Positions 57,554-64,000 of a stretch of DNA of 64,000 nucleotides are shown here, one piece after another; the stretch's first letter is position 1; each line of letters opens with the position of its first letter. The stretch covers positions 1 to 64,000 of the forward strand of contig JAHJZX010000008.1 in the NCBI GenBank assembly GCA_018826295.1, written 5' to 3'. Both the position numbers and the translations under genes were made by a program. The notes under the pieces are model-generated. The model saw nothing but the letters and a program-made list of their open reading frames with translations. It did no database searches and was not told the origin of the DNA. The stretch comes from Gammaproteobacteria bacterium. GTDB taxonomy: Bacteria > Pseudomonadota > Gammaproteobacteria > Enterobacterales > Alteromonadaceae.

Positions 57554-57655
57554 GTTTAACGCCTTGCACAGCAGCACTTTTGGAAGAGCCCGTTTGTGCT
57601 ATTAAGCACAAAAAGAGGCGATGGAAAAATGTCTGATGGTGCAACTTGTTAAGAA
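57554..57655 (-). repeat. Integron attC recombination site, intact-looking
   Basis: On the minus strand: first box TCTTAAC, spacer, TTGCAC arm, a central region, GTGCAA arm, and the core box GCGTTAAAC whose last seven bases match GTTRRRY exactly. Outer and inner boxes pair (TTAAC-TTGCAC against GTGCAA-GTTAA) as in folded attC sites. Length about 102 bp. It lies between the SIMPL gene and the 78-residue cassette gene in the expected polarity. Confidence 0.75.
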
Positions 57656-57657
57656 TT

Positions 57658-58353
57658 TTACTCGATTTCAAACTCAACATAGATGCTAGCTGATACCTCA
57701 ACAGGCTCTGGTTGAAAATTATATGGAATCTCATCACGGGGCGATGCTCTCATACCTGTAACGACTATCGCTTCAATATCTGATCTATTCCTAACTCTCT
57801 TCTCTCTTATACTATGAACTTTGCCGAGCTTTCCACCTAGATTCTCCACTAAGAAGGCTGCCTGTTTTTTTGCATCCTCAATAGCCGCCAACATTGCACT
57901 CCGCTCATACTTTTTCAAATCTTCGACTTCCGATTGAACCCTGCCTATTGAAGTAGCTCCATTTTCAACAAGCGTATCAATTACTTTACGATACAGTTTT
58001 ATATCTCTCAGCAGAACTTCCATATCTCTACCTACAACCGGCACATATCCCTTAGGACAGTCTTCACTATCATATTGATCATCCAAGTCAACAGTAAACG
58101 ACGGCGAAAAAATGTCTTTCTCATTAATCCCAATATCAATAAGGGAGCGTACAATTTCTGACGAAGTACGCTCCACTTTAGATTTCGCTTCTTTGATATC
58201 TCGATCAGATTGGTTGTAAACGGAGAAATCAATTCTAATCATTTCGGCTGGGTACTCAAAACTACCAGACCCTTCGATCGCAATTACTCTAGGGTCAGAA
58301 TAGGCGAATGCAGATGTTGCAGCCAAAAAAAGGAAAAGTATTATTTGTTTCAT
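57658..58353 (-). CDS. SIMPL-domain (DUF541) periplasmic protein
   Basis: A 231-residue protein with a signal peptide (KQIILFLFLAATSAFAYS). The SIMPL domain follows: VIAIEGSGSFEYPAEMIRIDF, SEIVRSLIDIGINEKDIFSP and AMLAAIEDAKKQAAFLVENLG. Its molecular role is unknown; related proteins are tied to oxidative stress or envelope signalling. It is AT-rich and bounded by attC-like sites on both sides, so it is a cassette gene, unusual in encoding an exported protein. Two cysteine-containing segments (SEDCPKGYVP) stand out. Confidence 0.82.
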   Translation of the reverse strand: MKQIILFLFLAATSAFAYSDPRVIAIEGSGSFEYPAEMIRIDFSVYNQSDRDIKEAKSKVERTSSEIVRSLIDIGINEKDIFSPSFTVDLDDQYDSEDCPKGYVPVVGRDMEVLLRDIKLYRKVIDTLVENGATSIGRVQSEVEDLKKYERSAMLAAIEDAKKQAAFLVENLGGKLGKVHSIREKRVRNRSDIEAIVVTGMRASPRDEIPYNFQPEPVEVSASIYVEFEIE

Positions 58354-58383
58354 TTAAACTCCGTTGTCGAAATTTATAGTGAT

Positions 58384-58470
58384 TCTTAACGCCCGCAACA
58401 AACGCGAGCAACTTGTTGGGGGAGGTTTCGTCGAGCGCCGAAGACGCGTTTTGCTAGCGTTTGTTATATC
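58384..58470 (-). repeat. Integron attC site, VCR-like
   Basis: The minus strand runs from GATATAACAAACGC to GCGGGCGTTAAGA. Both ends resemble Vibrio cholerae repeats (TATAACAAACGC... and ...GCGGGCGTTA). AACAAACGC and GCGTTTGTT can pair. The stop of the upstream lipoprotein gene (58464-58466) lies in the first box. The second box lies 30 bp before the SIMPL start. Confidence 0.75.
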
Positions 58471-58781
58471 GCAAAATACTGCGCGCAGGTATATGAGCTT
58501 GATTTCAAATCCATAGTTCGCCCTGACGGGAGCATAACTATTACTTTGTCTTTACTCGCAGACACAACTTTTATTCCTCTTGGAGTTATGTACTTATGTA
58601 GTTGTTCACAGCTTTTGACGAACATTATGTCTACGTGATCTCTAAACTCATCATCTTTTGAAACATTATTCAAAAGTGTCTTTTTGAGCTGCTTTTCTTG
58701 CTGACTCAACGTCGGAGAATAAGAAGATTGGCAACCAACTAAGAACAAAATAGCTATTACAGACAGAAGCCCAGACTTCAC
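58464..58781 (-). CDS. Small hypothetical lipoprotein, cassette gene
   Basis: The frame extends to 58871, but a GTG at 58781 is preceded by CAAGGAG at good spacing and starts a lipoprotein signal (MKSGLLSVIAILFLVGCQSS, lipobox FLVGC). The mature part is about 90 residues, polar, with two further cysteines and no recognised domain. Its stop lies in an attC first box. Confidence 0.65.
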   Translation of the reverse strand: MKSGLLSVIAILFLVGCQSSYSPTLSQQEKQLKKTLLNNVSKDDEFRDHVDIMFVKSCEQLHKYITPRGIKVVSASKDKVIVMLPSGRTMDLKSSSYTCAQYFAI

Positions 58782-58803
58782 ATTTCTCTCCTTGCGATTG
58801 TTC

Positions 58804-59046
58804 TTACCCATAAAAAGTAGACACTCGGTTATATTCTTCTGCTTGGCCATATGACGTTTTTGGATATTCAATTAACAAGTAAACTGCGACGACACTTATT
58901 GAAATACCAGCACTGACAGCAATCCATTTCACCATCTTAGTCAAGGAAGTTGCTGCGTATAATTTAAAGCCACAATACGCTCCAGATATTCCAGAAGTGA
59001 TCATCAATCCGATGACTATCCAAAAGAGCACTAAGTCACTACTCAT
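58804..59046 (-). CDS. Small two-helix membrane protein, hypothetical
   Basis: An 80-residue protein with two predicted membrane helices (LVLFWIVIGLMITSGISGAY and WIAVSAGISISVVAVYLLI) and a short polar tail. No family was recognised. It lies 22 bp from the lipoprotein gene without a visible attC between, so the pair could share one cassette. Confidence 0.6.
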   Translation of the reverse strand: MSSDLVLFWIVIGLMITSGISGAYCGFKLYAATSLTKMVKWIAVSAGISISVVAVYLLIEYPKTSYGQAEEYNRVSTFYG

Positions 59047-59059
59047 TTATTTTCAAGCT

Positions 59060-59122
59060 CCAGAAAATATGATGCCCCGCGCATGCGTCCGCAGTACGTG
59101 AGGCTGCTTGGCGTTGTTAGTT
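59060..59122 (-). repeat. Degenerate attC-like site
   Basis: On the minus strand AACTAACAACGCCAAGCAGC is an attC-like left end that contains the stop of the gene remnant at 59117-59250. The right end reads GCGGGGCATCAT where GCGTTAG would be expected, so the core box has decayed. An internal GCGCATGCG palindrome is present. Confidence 0.4.
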
Positions 59123-59250
59123 GTGATATTGCGGAACATTTAGCTTCACCATACCTGAGTGCTCTCTGTCAGCAAAGTAATTATGATTTTTGTGCGTAAT
59201 TGCGTTTATAGCAGCCCTTGCATCTTCAGATGATTCGCTGTTGCACCGTA
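59117..59250 (-). pseudogene. 3' remnant of a cassette gene cut by the tandem repeat
   Basis: An open minus-strand frame of about 44 codons ends in AITHKNHNYFADREHSGMVK then LNVPQYHN and a TAA inside an attC-like box. It has no start codon; the frame enters directly at the edge of the 44-bp tandem repeat at 59251. It looks like the tail of a gene whose 5' part was replaced by the repeat element. Family unknown. Confidence 0.45.
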
Positions 59251-59338
59251 ATGAGCTCGCAGGGTCAGGTCTTGCTTTTTGCCACTCCCTCCGAATGAGC
59301 TCGCAGGGTCAGGTCTTGCTTTTTGCCACTCCCTCCGA
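59251..59338. repeat. 44-bp perfect tandem duplication of a REP-like unit
   Basis: Two identical 44-bp units (59251-59294 and 59295-59338) start ATGAGCTCGCAGGGTCAGGT and end CACTCCCTCCGA. An inverted partial copy follows at 59339-59375 (GTCAAAAGACAAGACCCTCA). The arms GGTCTTGCTTTTTG and CAAAAGACAAGACC are inverted, giving a REPIN-like unit. The 346-bp gap 59047-59392 holds nothing else but the remnant and the attC-like site. Confidence 0.8.
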
Positions 59339-59392
59339 AAAAAGTCAAAAGACAAGACCCTCAGGGCCCTTCTTCAGATAAAACGGGTGGGC

Positions 59393-60034
59393 TTACTTCC
59401 TTAGCTCTTCCATATCTGCGATCAGCTCGGCTAATTTTTTAAACTGCTGACCGTAAATAATATTCAGATCGAAACGGTAAAGGGCGTCGGCTAATTTAGC
59501 TACGATGGCGGTTATTAAAACCACAGCGGTAATGATGTAAAAAGGTTGGCCAAATAGCGTGATATCGGTAGGGAATTTTTCAGCCAACAGGGCGATAATT
59601 TCACCACCGGCCTGGCTGTACATGCCTTGTACAGCCATACCCAGCACCAACATTGGATAGGCAATTTTGTAATAGCGGGCATATACCTCAATTGAGTTCT
59701 TCAGCCAGTGATGAAAACTTGTCAGATAGTCATAACTACTTTGTCCTTTTGACAGCTTAAACGACTTATTCAGCTCTTTTTTGGCAATCAGAATAAGTGG
59801 CAGCAACAGACAATTGATATATACCCCAAGCAATGGCGCGCCAATTAAACTCATCACTACAAGCGCAATGAAACCGCCTAACATGATGGCCTTAATATTT
59901 ACCGCAAACATACTCTGCAGTTTGTCGACGATGTTTTGTGACTTACGATTATATAAATCATTAATTTTAGGCACTGTGAGGTGAGAGTCATCCGCAAAAC
60001 CTTCTTTCCACATGCTTTCTATTGTTCTGTTCAT
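59393..60034 (-). CDS. Four-helix membrane protein partnered with the sigma factor, possible anti-sigma
   Basis: A 213-residue protein with a cytoplasmic N-terminal segment of about 50 residues and about four membrane helices (IMLGGFIALVVMSLIGAPLLG, VYINCLLLPLILIA, IAYPMLVLGMAVQGMY, FYIITAVVLITAIVAKL). A charged C-terminal tail (QFKKLAELIADMEELRK) follows. It begins 3 bp after the ECF sigma gene, so a regulatory membrane partner is likely. It lacks a recognisable zinc anti-sigma motif. Function is inferred from position only. Confidence 0.7.
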   Translation of the reverse strand: MNRTIESMWKEGFADDSHLTVPKINDLYNRKSQNIVDKLQSMFAVNIKAIMLGGFIALVVMSLIGAPLLGVYINCLLLPLILIAKKELNKSFKLSKGQSSYDYLTSFHHWLKNSIEVYARYYKIAYPMLVLGMAVQGMYSQAGGEIIALLAEKFPTDITLFGQPFYIITAVVLITAIVAKLADALYRFDLNIIYGQQFKKLAELIADMEELRK

Positions 60035-60037
60035 ACT

Positions 60038-60526
60038 TTATTGCTCCTGATGAATAAATTTATTCAGTTTGATTTTTATCCGCGTAATGCGAACACCAAT
60101 ATTGTTGATATTGCTGCCGAGTATGTCGGCGATGTCCTGATAGGGCTTTTCCTCCAGATACAACAAGATGATGGCCCGGTCGGTTTCGGATAAATGCTTA
60201 ATCGCATTGTACAATTGGTTAATCTCATCACTGGAAAATGCCCTGCTATCGTCAATCACTTCATCCGGTAACGTATCCGAGGCGATATGCTTATCACCGG
60301 TTTTGCTTTTCTTTAAATAGGTCAGGCATACGTTCAGCGAAACCCGGTACACCCAGGTTGACCACTCGCTCTGTTGATTAAAATTGTCTTTGCTACGCCA
60401 GATTTGCAGGCAAACCTCTTGATAGTAATCTTCAAAATCTTCCTGGCTATTGGTATAGGCCCGGCAAATTTTTATGATGATCCCGGCAAAAGGCAGAATC
60501 CATAACTGATAAAAATCGCTTCCCAT
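60038..60526 (-). CDS. ECF-type sigma-70 family RNA polymerase sigma factor
   Basis: A 162-residue sigma factor. Region 2 is seen in EDFEDYYQEVCLQIWRSKDN with STWVYRVSLNVCLTYLKKSK. Region 4 follows as LSETDRAIILLYLEEKPYQDIADILG (in part) with NINNIGVRITRIKIKLNKFI, the helix-turn-helix. The two are joined by an acidic linker. It is cotranscribed with the membrane protein downstream. Target promoters are unknown. Confidence 0.88.
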   Translation of the reverse strand: MGSDFYQLWILPFAGIIIKICRAYTNSQEDFEDYYQEVCLQIWRSKDNFNQQSEWSTWVYRVSLNVCLTYLKKSKTGDKHIASDTLPDEVIDDSRAFSSDEINQLYNAIKHLSETDRAIILLYLEEKPYQDIADILGSNINNIGVRITRIKIKLNKFIHQEQ

Positions 60527-60567
60527 TTACATCCTGCTAAGTAGTGAATTTGTTTAATTAGTGGCAA

Positions 60568-60708
60568 ATGGCAAAAGTTTATTACAGGGGGGAGAAATTT
60601 TTTATTTTTGATGACGATTATTTGCATTGCGCTTGCGAAAAAGGGGCGGAGACAATTAAAGACGACCCAGGCAAATTTTATGTATTTCAGCGCCTTGCAG
60701 GGATATGA
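60568..60708 (+). CDS. Possible 46-residue small protein
   Basis: An ATG at 60568 opens 46 codons: MAKVYYRGEKFFIFDDDYLH, then CACEKGAETIKDDPGKFYVF, then QRLAGI. The composition looks protein-like, with acidic clusters and two cysteines. No good ribosome-binding site is seen, and it stands alone on the plus strand. It could be a chance frame or a gene remnant. Confidence 0.28.
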   Translation: MAKVYYRGEKFFIFDDDYLHCACEKGAETIKDDPGKFYVFQRLAGI

Positions 60709-60734
60709 CGATTATTATCACCGCCCCCTCTTAT

Positions 60735-60808
60735 TTACCCCACAACCGCGAGTCATTGTTTGCCGGTCGCGCGCCCAGCGGGCGCGTTTTTGATCATGAT
60801 TGTTAGCT
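60735..60808 (-). repeat. Degenerate attC site downstream of the DinB gene
   Basis: The minus strand starts GCTAACAATCATGATCAAAA with the DinB stop inside the box. A central CGCGCCC/GGGCGCG stem and GACTCGCGGTTGTGG follow. The final core box reads GGTAAAT in place of GTTAAAT. The layout matches the sites at 58384-58470 and 63690-63772. Confidence 0.55.
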
Positions 60809-61306
60809 ACCTGAATGCGCTCTTCTTGTTGGCTCTGCTTCGTGTAAGTAACGGGTAAAGGTATCCTTCGGACGCTCCAGGCCATTTTCTGCTAACGCTC
60901 TTGAAGCCATGCCGCGATGATTACTGCCATGTGTCAGTAAATGCAACAAAATCTCTTCGACGCTAAGCTTGCCACAACCACCATCGATAAACCGGAAAGT
61001 CACATTACGTTTTAATTCGTCTGCCGTAACCGATTGGGTGAAATCAACAAGCCATGAGTCATGCTTATTCATTGTTTGTCGTAACTCAGATAATGAGGGG
61101 GTCTCGACCGTATTGTCACCTGTGTACTGCTCTGGCTCACCTAAAATGCGACTGATGAATAAGCTATCCACGACCGTGGTATGATTCAAAATCCGCACGA
61201 AAAATATGGCATCGTTTTCTGGTAACTGTAAAAACTGCTGTTCACCTAATTGAAGCAATTCGGCATTTGCCCACTTTTTATATTGAAACGCCTTAGCAAA
61301 CTGCAT
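60803..61306 (-). CDS. DinB/YfiT-family metal-binding protein
   Basis: A 167-residue four-helix-bundle protein. Metal-binding histidines fit RILNHTTVVDSLF and LLHLLTHGSNHRGMASRAL (the HxxxHR end). FAKAFQYKKWANAELLQL is the usual first helix. The frame continues to 61417, but the ATG at 61306 has GGAG six bases upstream. Such proteins include thiol-dependent transferases; the substrate is unknown. Its stop lies in an attC-like box, so it may be a cassette gene. Confidence 0.82.
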   Translation of the reverse strand: MQFAKAFQYKKWANAELLQLGEQQFLQLPENDAIFFVRILNHTTVVDSLFISRILGEPEQYTGDNTVETPSLSELRQTMNKHDSWLVDFTQSVTADELKRNVTFRFIDGGCGKLSVEEILLHLLTHGSNHRGMASRALAENGLERPKDTFTRYLHEAEPTRRAHSGS

Positions 61307-61397
61307 TCTGTCTCCGTGCTTCATTTTTTGAAATGATCTGAATTTTGACTGACACCTAACACCGCAATCACGTACTTGTCGCGTGCGGAGCATTGTT

Positions 61398-61868
61398 TTA
61401 CGATGGCAAGCCGTCACTGGCGAGTCTGCCGTACAATGCAGAATCAGAGACTATGCCATTAATTTCCCATCGCTGTCTTAGCAAACCCTCGCGATAAAAT
61501 CCTAGTTTTTCTAATGCTTTTGCTGAGGCGTAATTATTTGGGTCTATCTAGGCTTCAATTCGCCTTAAACCCAATGTAGCGAACCCATATTGGATCAAAG
61601 CTTCACCTGCTTCATTAATATAGCCTTTTCCCCAACCAGGCCGCCTCAAGCCAAAGCCTATCTCGGCCCGCTTTGAATCTTTGTCATAACTGAATAACAT
61701 GCACTTTCCGGCCAGTTCACCTGTAGATTTCAGATATGCACCAAGGACAAGTGATTCCTGGCGCAACATCGCACTGTTGCTGCTATCCACGAAATCATAA
61801 GCATCTTGAATCCCCATCCAGGACGCTGTATTCCAGTATCTCATCACCTTAAGATCAGAGAAGATGAT
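61398..61868 (-). pseudogene. GNAT acetyltransferase pseudogene (RimJ/RimL type), truncated and with an amber codon
   Basis: A minus-strand frame reads IIFSDLKVMRYWNTASW, then AEIGFGLRRPGWGKGYINEAG (acetyl-CoA site region, in part), GFATLGLRRIEA, an in-frame TAG at 61548-61550, then IDPNNYASAKALEKLGFYRE and a proper end. The stop is where homologues have Glu (RIEAEIDPNN), so GAG to TAG is likely. The 5' end is missing: the frame abuts the ggt stop at 61871 without a start or the first strand. A short product from the GTG at 61847 is possible but would lack the C-terminal part. Confidence 0.8.
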
Positions 61869-61870
61869 AG

Positions 61871-63610
61871 CTAATGTGCCGCTGCCACCCCATCACGACG
61901 GGAATCAGAACCGGCGACATAGCCTTTGGACGTTTTCATCACCGCTTGTCCGCCACCAAATACCAACCCTGGGTTATTGCCGTGAAAAAAGCCCTGTACA
62001 GTAGCCATAACCGGGTTTTGCGGCGCATGTCCAAGTGAATAGAGTTCATCCACTGTACTTTGTGGGATGCCTTGTTCAAAGCTCACGCTATTGCCTTGCC
62101 AATGGCGAAACCTCGGTGCGTCAATGGCTTCTTGTACATCCATGCCAAACTCCACCATATTCAGCAGCATTTGCACATGGGCCTGAGGCTGCTGCGGACC
62201 ACCGACAATACCAAAACTTAACCAGGGTTGTTGCTTACCCTGAGCATCGGCTTTAGTGACAAAACCAGGAATAATGGTATGAAATGGCTTCCTGCCGGGA
62301 GCAACGGTGTTGGCGCGGTCTGGTTGCAGCGACAAACCCACACCACGATTTTGTAACGCAAAACCGGTGCCCGGCACAACAACACCTGCGCCAAAAGGCC
62401 CGGCAATGCTGTTAATAAAAGACACCATATTGCCGTCTTTGTCTGCCACGCTTAAATAGGTGGTGTCGCTGGTGGTGAGGGAAGCTTCCGGCTCTGCTTG
62501 CTGCATGGCCTGTTCTGGCTTAATCAACGCACGTCGTTTCGCAATAACAGCATCGTCTAACAACTGTTCAGCTTGTATCTGCATAAATTCGGGGTCGCCG
62601 ACAAAATGTTCCAGGTCGGCATAAGCCAACTTTTTGGCTTCAATAAGATGGTGTAAATAGCTTGCTGAATTATGCTGCATTGCCTTCAAATCATAGGGCT
62701 CTAACATTTTCAGCATTTCAAGCGCTGCAATGCCCTGCCCATTTGGCGGTAACTCCCATAAACGATGTGCTTTATAGGACACTGACATCGGTTCTACCCA
62801 CTGCGCCTGATAATTGGCAAAGTCGCTTTGGGTTAAAAAGCCACCTAACTCCTGCACTCTTGCCGCAATTTTCTCACCCAGTTCACCACCATACAGCACC
62901 TTGGGCCCTTCTGCTGCGATCAGTTTCAGGGTGTTGGCATAGTCCGGGTTCACAAACCATTCGCCGGCAAGCGGCGTCCTGGCGCCATCCATTAAAAAGG
63001 TGCTTCTTGCCCCTTTGTCATAATTGATTTTGCTTTCAAACAGGCCCCACTCCTGCGCTGTTGTTTTAGAGATTGGGAAGCCGTTTTCTGCCAACGCAAT
63101 GGCTGGTGCCAATGCTTGCGCCAGACTGATTGTGCCATGGGTCTGCAACAACATTGCCCAGCCACTTAGCGCGCCGGGCAAGGTAATAGATTGTGCGCCC
63201 TCGTCTGGTACGCGATTGCGGCCCGCCAATTTGTCCAGCGTCATCAGCGCACCGGCATGGCCACTGCCATTAATACCTATCAGGCGCTGCTCAGACTCCA
63301 ACCACACCATAGCAAACATATCGCCGCCAATACCGGTCATATAAGGTTCCACTACGCTCAACACGGCCGCGGCGGTCACTGCAGCATCCACGGCGTTGCC
63401 ACCATTTTGCAGCACGGCCAAACCAGCCTGGCTGGCTAAAGGTTGGCTGGTCGCCACTACGCCATTCGGTGCATATACGGCTTTTTCTTTGAACTCTGTG
63501 ATTGGCGTGCCTAAGCCAGAGCGAAACGACAACCCCGCTACAAGCGATGCAATACCAATTACTGCAATGACGGCGAATGCCCATTTCAAAAAGCGGATAA
63601 TTCCATACAT
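61871..63610 (-). CDS. ggt: Gamma-glutamyltransferase-family protein
   Basis: A 579-residue Ntn-hydrolase precursor with an N-terminal membrane or signal helix (FAVIAVIGIASLVAGLSF). NGVVATSQPLASQAGLAVLQ and GGNAVDAAVTAAAVLSVVEPYMTGIGGDMF (in part) are the family start. Autocleavage should release a small subunit beginning at the Thr of SDTTYLSVADKDG (about residue 388). VGGPQQPQAHVQ holds the GG oxyanion loop. It hydrolyses or transfers gamma-glutamyl groups, for example from glutathione, in the periplasm. Core-like in base composition compared with the cassettes. Confidence 0.9.
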   Translation of the reverse strand: MYGIIRFLKWAFAVIAVIGIASLVAGLSFRSGLGTPITEFKEKAVYAPNGVVATSQPLASQAGLAVLQNGGNAVDAAVTAAAVLSVVEPYMTGIGGDMFAMVWLESEQRLIGINGSGHAGALMTLDKLAGRNRVPDEGAQSITLPGALSGWAMLLQTHGTISLAQALAPAIALAENGFPISKTTAQEWGLFESKINYDKGARSTFLMDGARTPLAGEWFVNPDYANTLKLIAAEGPKVLYGGELGEKIAARVQELGGFLTQSDFANYQAQWVEPMSVSYKAHRLWELPPNGQGIAALEMLKMLEPYDLKAMQHNSASYLHHLIEAKKLAYADLEHFVGDPEFMQIQAEQLLDDAVIAKRRALIKPEQAMQQAEPEASLTTSDTTYLSVADKDGNMVSFINSIAGPFGAGVVVPGTGFALQNRGVGLSLQPDRANTVAPGRKPFHTIIPGFVTKADAQGKQQPWLSFGIVGGPQQPQAHVQMLLNMVEFGMDVQEAIDAPRFRHWQGNSVSFEQGIPQSTVDELYSLGHAPQNPVMATVQGFFHGNNPGLVFGGGQAVMKTSKGYVAGSDSRRDGVAAAH

Positions 63611-63689
63611 AGATGTCTGCTACTCCTGTAATGTGTTTGTCGCCAGTACTTTAGATGTTATAGATAAAGTAGTCTCATGAGATTAAAGC

Positions 63690-63772
63690 TCGCTAAAGAC
63701 TGCCACACAGGCGAGCAACTTATTGCAAATCGAGCGCCCAAAGGGCGCGTTTTTTGATGCGATTGTTAGGCG
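63690..63772 (-). repeat. attC-like site, first box intact and core box decayed
   Basis: The minus strand starts GCCTAAC, an exact RYYYAAC box holding the stop of the right-edge gene. CAATCGCATCAAAAAACGCG follows, then the GCGCCC/GGGCGC stem and GCAATAAGTTGCTCGCC. The last box reads TTTAGC in place of a proper GTTRRRY. Its layout and several segments (GCGAGCAACTT) are shared with the site at 58384-58470. Confidence 0.6.
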
Positions 63773-64000
63773 CCTACATCACGCCCCTCATTTTTGAAAG
63801 GAACTTGTACGGTAATTGACTTATGCGGTAGCGCATTATTTATTGCTGACATTAAGCCGGCAAATTCCTCTTCCGCAGACGTGTCAAATCCCGAATCACT
63901 ATTTTGAAATAAAACAACCTCGATTACTTTTTTGTCTTGATGATTATTGAGCATTAGCGTAATTGTTCTTTCTAAATCAAGGATATAAGTTTTATTATTC
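63766..64000 (-). CDS. Hypothetical protein, C-terminal part (runs off the right edge)
   Basis: The frame is open from the right edge: NNKTYILDLERTITLMLNNH, then QDKKVIEVVLFQNSDSGFDT and a C terminus VQVPFKNEGRDVGA. An internal ATG at 63954 exists, but coding-like sequence continues upstream of it, so the true start is outside the window. Family not recognised. The stop lies in an attC first box, as for the other cassette genes. Confidence 0.6.
   Translation of the reverse strand, partial: NNKTYILDLERTITLMLNNHQDKKVIEVVLFQNSDSGFDTSAEEEFAGLMSAINNALPHKSITVQVPFKNEGRDVGA

Noticed and set aside
55900-64000. Prophage or transposon explanation for the accessory region
   Set aside because: No transposase, phage structural gene, integrase or long terminal inverted repeats were found; the attC-like sites explain the layout better.

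Overview
The window is a chromosomal segment of a gammaproteobacterium, most like the Rheinheimera / Alishewanella / Arsukibacterium group of the Alteromonadales-Chromatiaceae. The evidence is gene order: mla-ibaG-murA back to back with yrbG-kdsDC-lptCAB-rpoN-hpf-ptsN-rapZ-npr, rplM-rpsI-petABC-sspAB, degQ-degS, zapE/zapG and mdh/argR. The genus is an inference from order and protein similarity only. Gene calls rest on recognition of family motifs; no database search was run.

Positions 1-38,200 are mostly housekeeping: a partial rplU, ispB, mdh, argR, a degenerate Dyp-type peroxidase, a large TPR protein of the PrsT type, mgsA, ilvC/ilvY, sspBA, the cytochrome bc1 operon, rpsI-rplM, zapE, zapG, two HtrA proteases, the Mla lipid-transport operon with murA, the Kdo/Lpt/RpoN/nitrogen-PTS operon, and a six-gene Mrp-type Na+/H+ antiporter operon. 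The main hidden feature is at 3.9-4.5 kb. The long gap there carries a CsrB-type regulatory RNA (about 15 AGGA motifs, many in hairpin loops) and, about 185 bp upstream, a perfect 18-bp palindrome of the GacA/UvrY type.

Positions 38,538-55,900 hold fumC and then a carbohydrate locus best read as N-acetylgalactosamine (GalNAc) use. It has a FucP-type permease, deacetylase, ROK kinase, AgaS isomerase/deaminase, AgaZ aldolase-family protein, a Tat-exported lipoprotein of glycoside hydrolase family GH109 (alpha-N-acetylgalactosaminidase) and a DeoR-family AgaR, all on the minus strand. A divergent TonB-dependent receptor and a family 1 polysaccharide-lyase lipoprotein with a proline-rich linker lie on the plus strand. 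CTTTC-type repeats fill the shared control region. A signal-peptide amidohydrolase and a SpoU-family RNA methyltransferase follow. An outer-membrane receptor, a surface GH109 and a PL1 lyase in one locus suggest a polymer containing both GalNAc and uronic acid as substrate.

Positions 55,900-64,000 are accessory DNA. Small AT-rich genes of unknown function lie on the minus strand, separated by attC-like recombination sites in which the upstream gene's stop codon falls inside the first core box. This is the structure of an integron cassette array. No integrase is in the window; cassette polarity places it beyond the right edge. The area also has REP/REPIN-like inverted repeats, a 44-bp perfect tandem duplication, a gene remnant, a GNAT pseudogene with an in-frame amber codon, an ECF-type sigma factor with a membrane partner, a DinB-family protein and a gamma-glutamyltransferase.
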